Notes: generated from the letters alone by a model not told the origin. A stretch of 64,000 nt of DNA from Streptomyces sp. DH41 (GCF_029813785.1 NZ_JARVKY010000013.1:62001-126000); one strand, 5' to 3'. Shown: positions 16,230 to 25,786, counted from the first letter of the stretch. Numbers and translations are program-made.

Positions 16230-17645
16230 GTGATCACCCTCTCTCTCGCCGAGATCGCAGAAGTCGTCGGCGGGCGGATGCATGACATACCGGACGCGTC
16301 CGCGCAGGTCACCGGGCCGGTTGTCCGGGACTCCCGGGAAGCGGGGCCCGGCTGCCTCTTCGTCGCCTTCGTCGGCGAGCGGGTGGACGGCCACGACTTC
16401 GCGCCGGCGGTCGTCGAGGCGGGCGCGGTGGCCGTGCTCGGCTCCCGCCCCGTCGGCGTGCCCGCGATCGTCGTGGACGACGTCCAGGCCGCCCTCGGCG
16501 CCCTCGCCCGGCACGTCGTACGACGCCTCGGCGCCACCCTCGTGGCCCTCACCGGGTCCGCCGGCAAGACCAGCACCAAGGACCTCATCGCCCAGGTGCT
16601 GCGCCGCGAGGCGCCCACGGTCTTCACGCCCGGTTCCATGAACAACGAGGTCGGGCTGCCGCTCACCGCGCTCACCGCCACCGAGGAGACGCGCTTCCTC
16701 GTCCTGGAGATGGGCGCCCGCGGCATCGGCCACATCCGCTACCTCGCCGAACTGACCCCGCCGAAGGTCGGCCTCGTCCTCAACGTCGGCTCCGCGCACA
16801 TCGGCGAGTTCGGCGGCCGGGAGCAGATCGCCCAGGCCAAGGGCGAGCTCGTCGAGGCGCTGCCGCCGGCCGAGGAGGGCGGCACCGCGGTCCTCAACGC
16901 GGACGATCCCCTCGTACGGGCCATGGCCTCCCGAACGAAGGCGAAGGTGATCCTTTTCGGAGAGTCCGACGAAGCGGACGTACGCGCCGAGAATGTGCGA
17001 CTCACGGACAGCGGACAGCCCGCCTTCAGGCTTCACACACCCTCCGGTGCAAGCGATGTGACCATGCGCCTGTACGGTGAGCACCACGTGTCGAACGCGC
17101 TCGCCGCGGCCGCCGTCGCCCACGAGTTGGGCATGTCCGCAGACGAGATCGCCACCGCGCTCTCCGAGGCGGGCTCCCTCTCCCGCTGGCGGATGGAGGT
17201 CACCGAGCGCCCGGACGGCGTGACGGTCGTCAACGACGCCTACAACGCGAACCCCGAGTCCATGCGAGCCGCCCTGCGCGCGCTCGTGGCCATGGGCAAG
17301 GGACGTCGTACGTGGGCGGTGCTCGGCAAGATGGCCGAGCTCGGGGACGAGGCGCTCGCCGAGCACGACGCGGTCGGGCGGCTCGCCGTCCGGCTCAACG
17401 TCAGCAAGCTCGTCGCGGTCGGGGGCAGGGAAGCCCGATGGCTGCAACTGGGCGCATACAACGAGGGTTCGTGGGGTGAGGAGTCGGTGCACGTGTCCGA
17501 CGCACAGGCGGCGGTCGACCTGTTGCGCAGCGAGTTGCGCCCAGGGGACGTCGTGCTCGTGAAGGCGTCCCGTTCGGTGGGTCTGGAGAGCGTCGCCACG
17601 GCGCTGCTGGAGACCGGCGCCGAGGGTGAGGTTGCCGCCCGATGA
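16230..17645 (+). CDS. murF: UDP-MurNAc-tripeptide--D-Ala-D-Ala ligase
   Basis: The 471-residue ligase adds D-Ala-D-Ala to complete the UDP-MurNAc-pentapeptide. It shows the Mur ligase order: N-terminal substrate domain (DSREAGPGCLFVAFVGERVDGHDF), P-loop TGSAGKTSTKD with Lys113, FTPGSMNNEVGLPLT, and the C-terminal segment NDAYNANPESMRAAL typical of MurF. GTG at 16230 has an AGGGGAC site eight bases upstream. Its stop overlaps the mraY start as ATGA, so the two are coupled. Confidence 0.95.
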   Translation: MITLSLAEIAEVVGGRMHDIPDASAQVTGPVVRDSREAGPGCLFVAFVGERVDGHDFAPAVVEAGAVAVLGSRPVGVPAIVVDDVQAALGALARHVVRRLGATLVALTGSAGKTSTKDLIAQVLRREAPTVFTPGSMNNEVGLPLTALTATEETRFLVLEMGARGIGHIRYLAELTPPKVGLVLNVGSAHIGEFGGREQIAQAKGELVEALPPAEEGGTAVLNADDPLVRAMASRTKAKVILFGESDEADVRAENVRLTDSGQPAFRLHTPSGASDVTMRLYGEHHVSNALAAAAVAHELGMSADEIATALSEAGSLSRWRMEVTERPDGVTVVNDAYNANPESMRAALRALVAMGKGRRTWAVLGKMAELGDEALAEHDAVGRLAVRLNVSKLVAVGGREARWLQLGAYNEGSWGEESVHVSDAQAAVDLLRSELRPGDVVLVKASRSVGLESVATALLETGAEGEVAAR

Positions 17646-18736
17646 TGAAGCAGATCCTGTTCGCGGGAGTCATCGGCCTCTTCCTGACGCTGGTCGGCAC
17701 TCCGCTGCTGATCAAGCTCCTGGCCCGCAAGGGCTACGGCCAGTACATCCGCGACGACGGGCCGCGCGAGCACGCCAGCAAGCGCGGTACGCCGACGATG
17801 GGCGGTATCGCCTTCATCTTCGCGACGGTCGCCGCGTACTTCCTCGCCAAGGTGATCACCGGCTACACGGACCCCGAGGTCGACGCCGCGCCGACCTTCT
17901 CGGGCCTGCTGGTGCTCGGCCTGATGGTGGGCATGGGCCTGGTCGGCTTCCTCGACGACTACATCAAGATCGTCAAACGGCGGTCGCTGGGCCTGCGGGC
18001 CAAGGCGAAGATGGCCGGCCAGCTGATCGTCGGCATCGCCTTCGCCGTGCTCTCGCTGCAGTTCGCGGACAACCGGGGCAACACCCCGGCGTCCACGAAG
18101 CTGTCGTTCATCACCGACTTCGGCTGGACCATCGGCCCGGTGCTGTTCGTCATCTGGGCGCTGTTCATGATCCTCGCGATGTCGAACGGCGTGAACCTGA
18201 CCGACGGCCTGGACGGTCTGGCCACCGGCGCCTCCGTCCTGGTCTTCGGCGCCTACACTTTCATCGGCGTCTGGCAGTTCCAGGAGTCCTGCGCCAACGC
18301 GCTGACCCTGACCAACCCGGGCGCCTGCTACGAGGTGAGAGACCCCCTCGACCTCGCCGTGGTCGCCTCCGCGCTGATGGGTTCCTGCCTCGGCTTCCTG
18401 TGGTGGAACACCTCGCCGGCCAAGATCTTCATGGGTGACACCGGCTCGCTCGCGCTCGGCGGCGTGCTCGCGGGTCTGGCGATCTGCTCGCGCACCGAAC
18501 TGCTGATGGCCATCCTCGGCGGCCTGTTCGTCCTGATCACCATGTCGGTGGTCATCCAGGTCGGCTCCTTCCGCCTCACCGGCAAACGGGTCTTCCGGAT
18601 GGCGCCACTCCAGCACCACTTCGAACTCAAAGGCTGGTCCGAGGTCCTTGTCGTGGTCCGCTTCTGGATCATCCAGGGCATCTGTGTGATCGTCGGACTG
18701 GGCCTCTTCTACGCGGGATGGGCAGCGGACAAGTGA
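17642..18736 (+). CDS. mraY: phospho-MurNAc-pentapeptide transferase
   Basis: The 364-residue polytopic membrane enzyme moves phospho-MurNAc-pentapeptide to undecaprenyl phosphate, giving lipid I. Family signatures include GTPTMGGIAFIFATVAAY, the Asp-rich loop VGFLDDYIKIVKRRSLGL, NLTDGLDGLATG, and the C-terminal FRMAPLQHHFELKGWSE with the conserved His-His. About ten membrane helices are apparent. ATG 17642 overlaps the murF stop. This is the target step of tunicamycin-like and muraymycin-like nucleosides. Confidence 0.96.
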   Translation: MMKQILFAGVIGLFLTLVGTPLLIKLLARKGYGQYIRDDGPREHASKRGTPTMGGIAFIFATVAAYFLAKVITGYTDPEVDAAPTFSGLLVLGLMVGMGLVGFLDDYIKIVKRRSLGLRAKAKMAGQLIVGIAFAVLSLQFADNRGNTPASTKLSFITDFGWTIGPVLFVIWALFMILAMSNGVNLTDGLDGLATGASVLVFGAYTFIGVWQFQESCANALTLTNPGACYEVRDPLDLAVVASALMGSCLGFLWWNTSPAKIFMGDTGSLALGGVLAGLAICSRTELLMAILGGLFVLITMSVVIQVGSFRLTGKRVFRMAPLQHHFELKGWSEVLVVVRFWIIQGICVIVGLGLFYAGWAADK

Positions 18737-20163
18737 CCTCCTCCTCGGTGCCTTTCGACTTCCAGGGCACGCACGTCACCGTCGCGGGACTGGGCGTCTC
18801 CGGTGTCCCGGCGGCCAAGGTCCTGCACGGCCTGGGCGCGCGCGTCACCGTCGTCAACGACGGCGACGACGAGCGCGCGCGGGCGCAGGCGGCCGAACTG
18901 GAGGCGCTCGGTGTCACCGTGCGCCTCGGCGACGGGGACACGCTGCCCGACGGCACCGAGCTGATCGTCACGGCGCCCGGCTGGAAGCCCACCAAGCCGC
19001 TGTTCACGGCCGCCGGGGAGGCCGACGTCCCGGTCTGGGGCGACGTCGAACTGGCCTGGCGCCTGCGCGGCCTCGACGGACGGAAGGCCGCGCCCTGGCT
19101 GGCCGTCACCGGCACCAACGGCAAGACCACCACCGTGCAGATGCTGGCGTCGATCCTGAAGGCCGCGGGCCTGCGCACCGCCGCCGTCGGCAACATCGGC
19201 GTCTCGCTGCTGGACGCGGTCACCGGCGAGACGGAGTACGACGTCCTGGCCGTGGAGCTGTCCAGCTACCAGCTCCACTGGGCGCCCTCCCCGCGCCCCC
19301 ACTCGGCCGCCGTGCTCAACCTCGCCCCCGACCACCTCGACTGGCACGGCTCCATGGAGGCCTACGCCGCCGACAAGGGCCGGATCTACGAGGGAAACAC
19401 CGTCGCCTGCGTCTACAACGTCGCCGACAAGGCGACCGAGGACCTGGTCCGCGAGGCCGACGTCGAGGAGGGCTGCCGGGCGATCGGCTTCACCCTCGGC
19501 ACCCCGGCACCGGGCCAACTCGGCGTGGTGGAGGGCATCCTGGTCGACCGCGCCTTCGTCGAGGACCGGCAGAAGAACGCCCAGGAACTCGCCGAGGTCT
19601 CCGACGTCGACCCGCCGGCCCCGCACAACATCGCCAACGCCCTCGCCGCGGCGGCCCTCGCCCGTGCCTACGGCGTCCCCGCCGCGGCCGTACGGGACGG
19701 GCTGCGCGCCTTCACGCCCGACGCCCACCGCATCGCGCACGTCGCCGACGTCGACGGCGTGGCGTACGTGGACGACTCCAAGGCCACCAACACCCACGCC
19801 ACCGAGGCCTCGTTGGCGGCGTACGGGTCGATCGTCTGGATCGCCGGCGGGCTGGCCAAGGGCGCGACCTTCGACGAGCTGGTCGCGGGGGCGGCCGAGC
19901 GGCTGCGCGGGGCGGTGCTGATCGGCGCCGACCGCGCCCTGATCCGCGAAGCCCTGGCGCGACACGCCCCCGAGGTACCCGTGGTCGACCTCGACCGGAC
20001 CGACACTGGGGCGATGCTCCAGGCCGTCCGGGAGGCCCAGCGGCTCGCCCGGCCCGGCGACACGGTCCTGCTGGCCCCGGCCTGTGCCTCGATGGACATG
20101 TTCACCAACTACAACAAGCGCGGTGACGCGTTCGCGGAGGCCGTTCGCGAACTCGGCGCCTGA
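18733..20163 (+). CDS. murD: UDP-MurNAc-L-Ala--D-Glu ligase
   Basis: The 476-residue ligase adds D-glutamate to UDP-MurNAc-L-Ala. It begins with a Rossmann-like TVAGLGVSGVPAAKVL, has the P-loop VTGTNGKTTTVQML, the metal/substrate motif VELSSYQLHW, NLAPDHLDWHGSMEAY and the C-terminal DDSKATNTHATEASL. GTG at 18733 overlaps the mraY stop as GTGA, the junction style used elsewhere in this operon. ATG 18718 would extend it by five residues without a better ribosome site. Confidence 0.95.
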   Translation: MTSSSVPFDFQGTHVTVAGLGVSGVPAAKVLHGLGARVTVVNDGDDERARAQAAELEALGVTVRLGDGDTLPDGTELIVTAPGWKPTKPLFTAAGEADVPVWGDVELAWRLRGLDGRKAAPWLAVTGTNGKTTTVQMLASILKAAGLRTAAVGNIGVSLLDAVTGETEYDVLAVELSSYQLHWAPSPRPHSAAVLNLAPDHLDWHGSMEAYAADKGRIYEGNTVACVYNVADKATEDLVREADVEEGCRAIGFTLGTPAPGQLGVVEGILVDRAFVEDRQKNAQELAEVSDVDPPAPHNIANALAAAALARAYGVPAAAVRDGLRAFTPDAHRIAHVADVDGVAYVDDSKATNTHATEASLAAYGSIVWIAGGLAKGATFDELVAGAAERLRGAVLIGADRALIREALARHAPEVPVVDLDRTDTGAMLQAVREAQRLARPGDTVLLAPACASMDMFTNYNKRGDAFAEAVRELGA

Positions 20164-20238
20164 CCCGCCGCCTCCTGCGCCGGGTGACTTCGGGAGGACG
20201 GGTGGGACGGTCCATGCCGACGTACAGCGGAGGCCGCG

Positions 20239-21609
20239 ATGCCGGGTAGCCCCCAGAGCCGTACCGGACGACCGCCCGCACAGCGGGCCGTCAAGCGATC
20301 CGCCGCGCCGGGGCCGCCGCACGAGAACCCGCTGCTCCGCCTGCACCGCCGGCTGCGCCGCGCCTGGGACCGGCCGCTGACCGCGTACTACCTGATCTCC
20401 GGCGGCAGCGCGCTGCTGACCGTGCTCGGCCTGGTGATGGTCTACTCGGCCTCCCAGATCACCGCGCTCCAGCTGTCGCTGCCGGGGTCGTACTTCTTCC
20501 GCAAGCAGGCCCTGGCGGCGCTGATCGGCGCCGGACTGCTGGTGGCCGCGATGAAGATGCCGGTGAAGCTGCACCGGGCGCTGGCCTACCCGATCCTCGC
20601 CGGTGCCGTCGTCCTGATGATCCTGGTGCAGGTACCGGGGATAGGGATGGCGGTCAACGGCAACCAGAACTGGATCGCGCTGGGCGGCTCCTTCCAGATC
20701 CAGCCCAGCGAGTTCGGCAAGCTGGCCCTGGTGCTGTGGGGCGCCGACCTGCTGGCCCGCAAGCAGGACAAGAGGCTGCTGACGCAGTGGAAGCACATGC
20801 TGGTGCCCCTGGTGCCGGCGGCGTTCATGCTGCTCGGGCTGATCATGCTCGGCGGCGACATGGGCACGGCGATCATCCTGACGGCGATCCTGTTCGGCCT
20901 GCTGTGGCTGGCCGGCGCGCCCACGCGGCTGTTCGCCGGTGTGCTGTCGATCGCCGTGCTGCTCGGCTTCATCCTCATCAAGACCAGCCCCAACCGCATG
21001 GCCCGGCTGGACTGCATCGGCGCCACCGACCCGGGCCCCGGCGACGCCTGCTGGCAGGCCGTGCACGGTATCTACGCCCTCGCCTCGGGCGGACTGTTCG
21101 GTTCCGGACTCGGTGCCAGTGTGGAGAAATGGGGCCAACTCCCCGAAGCCCACACCGACTTCATCTTCGCCGTTACCGGTGAGGAACTGGGCCTGGCGGG
21201 GACGCTGTCGGTGCTCGCCCTGTTCGCGGCTCTAGGCTATGCGGGTATCCGCGTGGCCGGACGTACGGAGGACCCCTTCGTGAGGTATGCCGCGGGAGGC
21301 GTGACCACCTGGATCACGGCCCAGGCCGTGATCAACATGGGTGCGGTCCTCGGGCTGCTGCCGATCGCCGGTGTCCCCCTCCCGCTGTTCTCCTACGGGG
21401 GTTCGGCCCTGCTGCCGACCATGTTCGCCATCGGACTGCTCATCGCCTTCGCGCGCGACGAGCCCGGTGCGCGGGCGGCGCTTGCGCTGCGGCAACCTCG
21501 CTTTGGTAGAAAGCGGGGAGCCGGGGTTTCCGGGTCCAAGCGGAGCCCCCGGAGTTGGAACACGATGCGACGGCGTGCCTCTGGGGCGCGTTCGTCCGGA
21601 GAGCGGTGA
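20239..21609 (+). CDS. ftsW: septal peptidoglycan glycosyltransferase FtsW (SEDS family)
   Basis: The 456-residue SEDS membrane protein polymerises lipid II at the septum together with FtsI. Typical marks are YSASQITALQLSLPGSYFFRKQ, GNQNWIALGGSFQIQPSEFGKLALVLW, the active loop SGGLFGSGLGASVEKWGQLPEAHTDFIFAVTGEELG and PLPLFSYGGSALL. About ten helices are present, followed by a strongly basic C-terminal tail of 55 residues. ATG 20239 has GGAGG upstream. A 75-bp gap separates it from murD and only 6 bp from murG. Confidence 0.95.
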   Translation: MPGSPQSRTGRPPAQRAVKRSAAPGPPHENPLLRLHRRLRRAWDRPLTAYYLISGGSALLTVLGLVMVYSASQITALQLSLPGSYFFRKQALAALIGAGLLVAAMKMPVKLHRALAYPILAGAVVLMILVQVPGIGMAVNGNQNWIALGGSFQIQPSEFGKLALVLWGADLLARKQDKRLLTQWKHMLVPLVPAAFMLLGLIMLGGDMGTAIILTAILFGLLWLAGAPTRLFAGVLSIAVLLGFILIKTSPNRMARLDCIGATDPGPGDACWQAVHGIYALASGGLFGSGLGASVEKWGQLPEAHTDFIFAVTGEELGLAGTLSVLALFAALGYAGIRVAGRTEDPFVRYAAGGVTTWITAQAVINMGAVLGLLPIAGVPLPLFSYGGSALLPTMFAIGLLIAFARDEPGARAALALRQPRFGRKRGAGVSGSKRSPRSWNTMRRRASGARSSGER

Positions 21610-21615
21610 ATTTCG

Positions 21616-22710
21616 GTGCATGTCGTACTCGCCGGCGGAGGAACCGCGGGCCACATCGAGCCCGCGCTCGCCCTCGCGGACGCCCTGCGCAGGCAGGATC
21701 CCACCGTGGGGATCACGGCCCTGGGCACGGAACGCGGCCTCGAGACCCGCCTCGTACCCGAGCGCGGGTACGAACTGGCGCTGATCCCGGCCGTACCGCT
21801 GCCGCGCAAGCCCACCCCCGAACTGATCACCGTCCCGGGCCGGCTGCGCGGGACGATCAAGGCGACCGAGCAGATCCTGGAGCGCACCAGGGCGGACGCC
21901 GTGGTCGGCTTCGGCGGCTACGTCGCCCTGCCCGGCTACCTCGCGGCCAAGCGGCTCGGGGTGCCGATCGTCGTCCACGAGGCCAACGCCCGCCCCGGGC
22001 TGGCCAACAAGATCGGCTCGCGGTACGCCGCGCAGGTCGCCGTCTCCACCCCCGACAGCAAGCTGCGCAACTCCCGCTACATCGGCATCCCGCTGCGCCG
22101 TGCCGTCGCCACCCTGGACCGCGCCGCCGCGCGTCCCGAGGCCCGCGCGGCGTTCGGGCTCGACCCCAATCTGCCGACGCTGCTGGTCTCCGGCGGTTCG
22201 CAGGGCGCCCGCCGCCTCAACGAGGTGGTGCAGCGGGTCGCGCCCTGGCTCCAGCAGGCCGGCATCCAGATCCTGCACGCGGTCGGGCCCAAGAACGAAC
22301 TGCCGCAGGTGCACCAGATGCCGGGGATGCCCCCGTACATCCCGGTAAGTTATCTGGACCGGATGGACCTCGCGTACGCCGCGGCCGACATGATGCTCTG
22401 CCGCGCGGGTGCGATGACCGTCGCCGAACTCTCCGCCGTCGGACTCCCGGCCGCCTACGTCCCGCTGCCCGTCGGCAACGGCGAACAGCGGCTCAACGCC
22501 CAGCCGGTGGTCAAGGCCGGCGGTGGACTGCTGGTCGACGACGCGGAACTGACGCCCGAGTGGCTCCAGCACAACGTCCTGCCCGTGCTCGCCGACCCGC
22601 ACCGGCTGTACGAGATGTCCCGCGCCGCCGCCGAGTTCGGCCGCCGGGACGCCGACGACCTGCTCGTCGGCATGGTGTACGAGGCGATCGCCGCTCGTGC
22701 GCACCGCTAG
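21616..22710 (+). CDS. murG: UDP-GlcNAc--lipid I GlcNAc transferase
   Basis: The 364-residue peripheral membrane GT28 enzyme adds GlcNAc to lipid I, making lipid II. The N-terminal glycine loop GGGTAGHIEPALALADALR, GFGGYVALPGYLAAKRLGVP, the second glycine loop SGGSQGARRLNEVV and the UDP-GlcNAc motif CRAGAMTVAELSAVGLPAAYVPLP are all visible. GTG 21616 follows GGAGAG by about a dozen bases, and the gene starts 6 bp after ftsW. Confidence 0.96.
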   Translation: MHVVLAGGGTAGHIEPALALADALRRQDPTVGITALGTERGLETRLVPERGYELALIPAVPLPRKPTPELITVPGRLRGTIKATEQILERTRADAVVGFGGYVALPGYLAAKRLGVPIVVHEANARPGLANKIGSRYAAQVAVSTPDSKLRNSRYIGIPLRRAVATLDRAAARPEARAAFGLDPNLPTLLVSGGSQGARRLNEVVQRVAPWLQQAGIQILHAVGPKNELPQVHQMPGMPPYIPVSYLDRMDLAYAAADMMLCRAGAMTVAELSAVGLPAAYVPLPVGNGEQRLNAQPVVKAGGGLLVDDAELTPEWLQHNVLPVLADPHRLYEMSRAAAEFGRRDADDLLVGMVYEAIAARAHR

Positions 22711-22769
22711 GGAACGTATCGGCGAGTGAGGCGTTCCGGAGGTGAACCGAGCCAGGAAAGGGAGTGCGC

Positions 22770-23564
22770 GTGGCCGGAACGACCGCCGCCGAGCGCGGTG
22801 AACGCCAGCGGAAGTCGTCCGGCCCGCCCCGTGCGGGGCGGTTCGGCCCACCCCGCCTTCGTACGATCATCATCCTGGCCGTTGCTCTCGTGCTCGTCGC
22901 GGGCGCGACCAGCTGGCTGCTCTACGGCTCGGACTGGACGCGGGTGGAACGCGTGTCCGTCTCCGGTACCCGTGTTCTGACGGGCGCTCAGGTGCGCGCG
23001 GCCGCCGACGTGCCGGTCGGTGACCCGTTGGTCTCCGTCGACACCGAGGCGGTCGAGGCGCGGCTGCGACAGGAATTGCCCCGCGTCGACGAGGTCGTCG
23101 TGGAACGTTCCTGGCCGCACGGAATCGACCTGAAAGTGACGGAACGTACCCCGGTTCTGATTGTCCAAAAGGGCCGAAAGTTCGTGGAAGTGGACGATGA
23201 AGGCGTCCGTTTCGCCACGGTTTCCCGGGCGCCGAAAAACGTGCCCACGCTGGAATTGGAACCCGCCCGGTCGGGGACGGCGGCGGCGAGTCTGCGGCGC
23301 TTCGACGAGGACCGCCTGGTGCGGGAGGCGGTCCGGGTGACCGGCCGGCTCCCGGACGCGGTCGCCAAGGACACGCGGGTCGTCAAGGTCCGTTCCTACG
23401 ACGACATCTCGCTGGAGTTGAGCGGCGACCGGACTGTGGCGTGGGGGAGCGGTGAACGGGGTGTACGGAAAGCGCGTGTACTCACCGCGCTGATGAAAGC
23501 GGCGCCCGACGCGCGGCACTTCGACGTGAGTGTCCCCACCGCCCCGGCGTCATCGGCAAGTTGA
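22770..23564 (+). CDS. ftsQ: cell division protein FtsQ
   Basis: The 264-residue bitopic membrane protein links early and late divisome proteins. A basic N-terminus and one membrane helix (IIILAVALVLVAGATSWLLY) precede an extracytoplasmic POTRA domain (RVERVSVSGTRVLTGAQVRAA) and the beta domain (VVVERSWPHGIDLKVTERTP). GTG 22770 is chosen because GGGAG ends five bases upstream; GTG 22764 overlaps that site. A 59-bp gap follows murG. It is the last gene before the separate ftsZ control region. Confidence 0.93.
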   Translation: MAGTTAAERGERQRKSSGPPRAGRFGPPRLRTIIILAVALVLVAGATSWLLYGSDWTRVERVSVSGTRVLTGAQVRAAADVPVGDPLVSVDTEAVEARLRQELPRVDEVVVERSWPHGIDLKVTERTPVLIVQKGRKFVEVDDEGVRFATVSRAPKNVPTLELEPARSGTAAASLRRFDEDRLVREAVRVTGRLPDAVAKDTRVVKVRSYDDISLELSGDRTVAWGSGERGVRKARVLTALMKAAPDARHFDVSVPTAPASSAS

Positions 23565-23852
23565 CGGGTATACGTGCAGGCCAGCACCCTGGTTGGGCAG
23601 CGCTACGGCTGATCACATAGGGTGAAAAGAAAAACGGGAGGTTCGGCGTGTTCGTTGAACGTGCGCCACTTGTCGACTTAGTGTCCTGTTCAGAAGACTC
23701 CAAGGAACAGACACACTGGTAACCCTAAACTTCAGCGTTAGGGTTCGGGTCGGCGCTACGGACCGTCCCATTCGGCATCAGTCGTCGGGTCGCGGGGGCA
23801 GCAGTGCTCCGGCGGATCGACGACACGTAACTCGAGGCGAGAGGCCTTCGAC
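23565..23852 (+). promoter_or_regulatory. ftsZ control region with paired GACAC palindrome and AACCCTAA/TTAGGGTT palindrome
   Basis: This 288-bp interval is far less GC-rich than its surroundings (for example GGTGAAAAGAAAAACGGGAGG near 23621). It holds three notable parts. A candidate -10 CATAGGGT lies at 23616-23623 behind TTGGGC at 23593. An inverted repeat GTGTCcTGTTC (23681-23691) / GAACAGACAC (23705-23714) has arms ending in GACAC, the core bound by the sporulation regulator WhiA. A perfect 8-bp palindrome AACCCTAA (23721-23728) / TTAGGGTT (23738-23745) follows. Multiple ftsZ promoters, one raised during sporulation, are known in Streptomyces; assignment to these elements is inference. 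Confidence 0.65.
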
Positions 23853-25055
23853 GTGGCAGCACCGCAGAACTACCTCGCAGTCATCAAAGTCATCGGTGTC
23901 GGCGGCGGTGGTGTCAATGCCATCAACCGGATGATCGAGGTCGGTCTCAAGGGCGTCGAGTTCATCGCCATCAACACCGACGCGCAAGCTCTGTTGATGA
24001 GCGACGCCGACGTCAAGCTCGACGTCGGCCGCGAACTCACCCGCGGACTCGGCGCCGGAGCCAACCCGGCAGTCGGCCGCAAGGCCGCCGAGGACCACCG
24101 CGAGGAGATCGAGGAGGTCCTCAAGGGGGCCGACATGGTCTTCGTGACAGCCGGAGAAGGCGGCGGCACCGGCACCGGCGGCGCGCCCGTCGTGGCCAAC
24201 ATCGCCCGCTCGCTCGGCGCCCTCACCATCGGCGTGGTCACCCGCCCGTTCACCTTCGAGGGACGGCGCCGGGCCAACCAGGCCGAGGACGGCATCGCCG
24301 AACTCCGCGAAGAGGTCGACACCCTCATCGTCATCCCCAACGACCGGCTGCTGTCCATCTCGGACCGCCAGGTCAGCGTGCTCGACGCGTTCAAGTCCGC
24401 GGACCAGGTGCTGCTGTCCGGTGTGCAGGGCATCACCGACCTCATCACCACGCCCGGCCTGATCAACCTGGACTTCGCCGACGTGAAGTCGGTCATGTCC
24501 GAGGCCGGTTCGGCCCTCATGGGCATCGGCTCGGCCCGCGGCGACGACCGCGCGGTGGCCGCGGCCGAGATGGCGATCTCCTCGCCGCTGCTCGAAGCCT
24601 CCATCGACGGCGCCCGCGGCGTGCTGCTCTCCATCTCCGGCGGCTCCGACCTCGGCCTGTTCGAGATCAACGAGGCCGCCCAGCTGGTCAGTGAGGCCGC
24701 CCACCCCGAGGCCAACATCATCTTCGGCGCGGTCATCGACGACGCCCTGGGTGACGAGGTCCGGGTCACCGTGATCGCGGCCGGCTTCGACGGGGGCCAG
24801 CCGCCGTCCAAGCGGGACAACGTCCTCGGCTCGTCCTCGGCCAAGCGCGAGGAGCCCACCCCGGTGCGGCAGGCCGAGAGCCGTCCGTCCTTCGGGTCGC
24901 TCGGCAGCGTCAAGCCGAAGGAGGACCCGGAGCCGGCCCCCGCGCCGGAGCCGGTGAGCGACCTGCCGCCGGTCTCCGCGCCGCCGGTCCCGCCGTCCCG
25001 GACCTACTCGGACAGCGCCGCCGAGGAACTGGACGTGCCGGACTTCCTGAAGTGA
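23853..25055 (+). CDS. ftsZ: cell division GTPase FtsZ
   Basis: The 400-residue tubulin homologue forms the Z-ring and, in Streptomyces, ladders of sporulation septa. N-terminal GGGGVNAINRMIEVGLKGVEF, the tubulin signature GEGGGTGTGGAPVVA, the T7 synergy region NLDFADVKSVMSEAGSALMG and the conserved C-terminal peptide LDVPDFLK (the docking site for SepF and FtsW) are present, joined by a Pro/Glu-rich linker at about 320-385. GTG 23853 follows GAGGCGAGAGG. The stop overlaps pgeF as GTGA. Confidence 0.97.
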   Translation: MAAPQNYLAVIKVIGVGGGGVNAINRMIEVGLKGVEFIAINTDAQALLMSDADVKLDVGRELTRGLGAGANPAVGRKAAEDHREEIEEVLKGADMVFVTAGEGGGTGTGGAPVVANIARSLGALTIGVVTRPFTFEGRRRANQAEDGIAELREEVDTLIVIPNDRLLSISDRQVSVLDAFKSADQVLLSGVQGITDLITTPGLINLDFADVKSVMSEAGSALMGIGSARGDDRAVAAAEMAISSPLLEASIDGARGVLLSISGGSDLGLFEINEAAQLVSEAAHPEANIIFGAVIDDALGDEVRVTVIAAGFDGGQPPSKRDNVLGSSSAKREEPTPVRQAESRPSFGSLGSVKPKEDPEPAPAPEPVSDLPPVSAPPVPPSRTYSDSAAEELDVPDFLK

Positions 25056-25780
25056 TAGGACAGCGCGACACCGTGAACGGCGCGCACTTCGGCTTCACCG
25101 ACCGGTGGGGCGGAGTGAGCGCCGTTCCGTACGAGGAGCTCAATCTCGGCGGCGCGGTCGGTGACGACCCCGGCGCCGTCACGGCCAACCGGGAGCTGGC
25201 GGCCAAGTCGCTGGGCGTCGAGGCGGCCCGGGTGGTCTGGATGAACCAGGTGCACGGCGCCGACGTCGCCGTGGTCGACGGCCCCTGGGGAGAGGGCCCG
25301 GTTCCGCTGGTCGACGCGGTCGTCACCGCCGAACGCGGTCTCCCCCTCGCCGTTCTCACCGCCGACTGCGTGCCCGTCCTGCTGGCGGACCCCGTCGCCG
25401 GCGTCACCGCCGCGGCCCACGCGGGCCGGCCCGGCCTGGTCGCCGGGGTGGTCCCCGCCGCCGTACGGGCCATGGCCGAACTCGGCGCGGACCCCGCCCG
25501 GATCGTCGCCCGCACCGGACCCGCCGTGTGCGGCCGGTGCTACGAGGTGCCGGAGCGGATGCGGGCCGAGGTCGCCGCCGCCGAACCGGAGGCGTACGCC
25601 GAGACCGGTTGGGGCACACCGGCGGTCGATGTGTGCGCCGGCGTGCACGCGCAGCTCGAACGCCTCGGGGTGTGCGACCGGGCGCGGTCGCCGGTGTGCA
25701 CCCTGGAGTCGAAGGACCACTTCTCGTACCGACGCGACCGCACCACCGGGCGGCTCGCGGGCTATGTCTGGCTGGACTGA
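25052..25780 (+). CDS. pgeF: peptidoglycan editing factor PgeF (YlmD, laccase-like fold)
   Basis: The 242-residue protein belongs to the YfiH/YlmD family (older name multicopper polyphenol oxidase), whose members remove wrongly incorporated L-serine from peptidoglycan precursors. Visible family features are NQVHGADVAVVDG, LTADCVPVLLADPVAGVTAAAHAG with the conserved Cys and His zinc ligands, and the C-terminal CTLESKDHFSYRRDRTTGRLAGYVWL. GTG 25052 overlaps the ftsZ stop, so its translation is coupled to ftsZ. Confidence 0.9.
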   Translation: MIGQRDTVNGAHFGFTDRWGGVSAVPYEELNLGGAVGDDPGAVTANRELAAKSLGVEAARVVWMNQVHGADVAVVDGPWGEGPVPLVDAVVTAERGLPLAVLTADCVPVLLADPVAGVTAAAHAGRPGLVAGVVPAAVRAMAELGADPARIVARTGPAVCGRCYEVPERMRAEVAAAEPEAYAETGWGTPAVDVCAGVHAQLERLGVCDRARSPVCTLESKDHFSYRRDRTTGRLAGYVWLD

Positions 25781-25786
25781 TGGGGC

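Noticed and set aside
23721..23745. TTAGGG-type telomeric sequence
   Set aside because: There is a single inverted pair in a promoter region, and Streptomyces telomeres are different long palindromes at chromosome ends.
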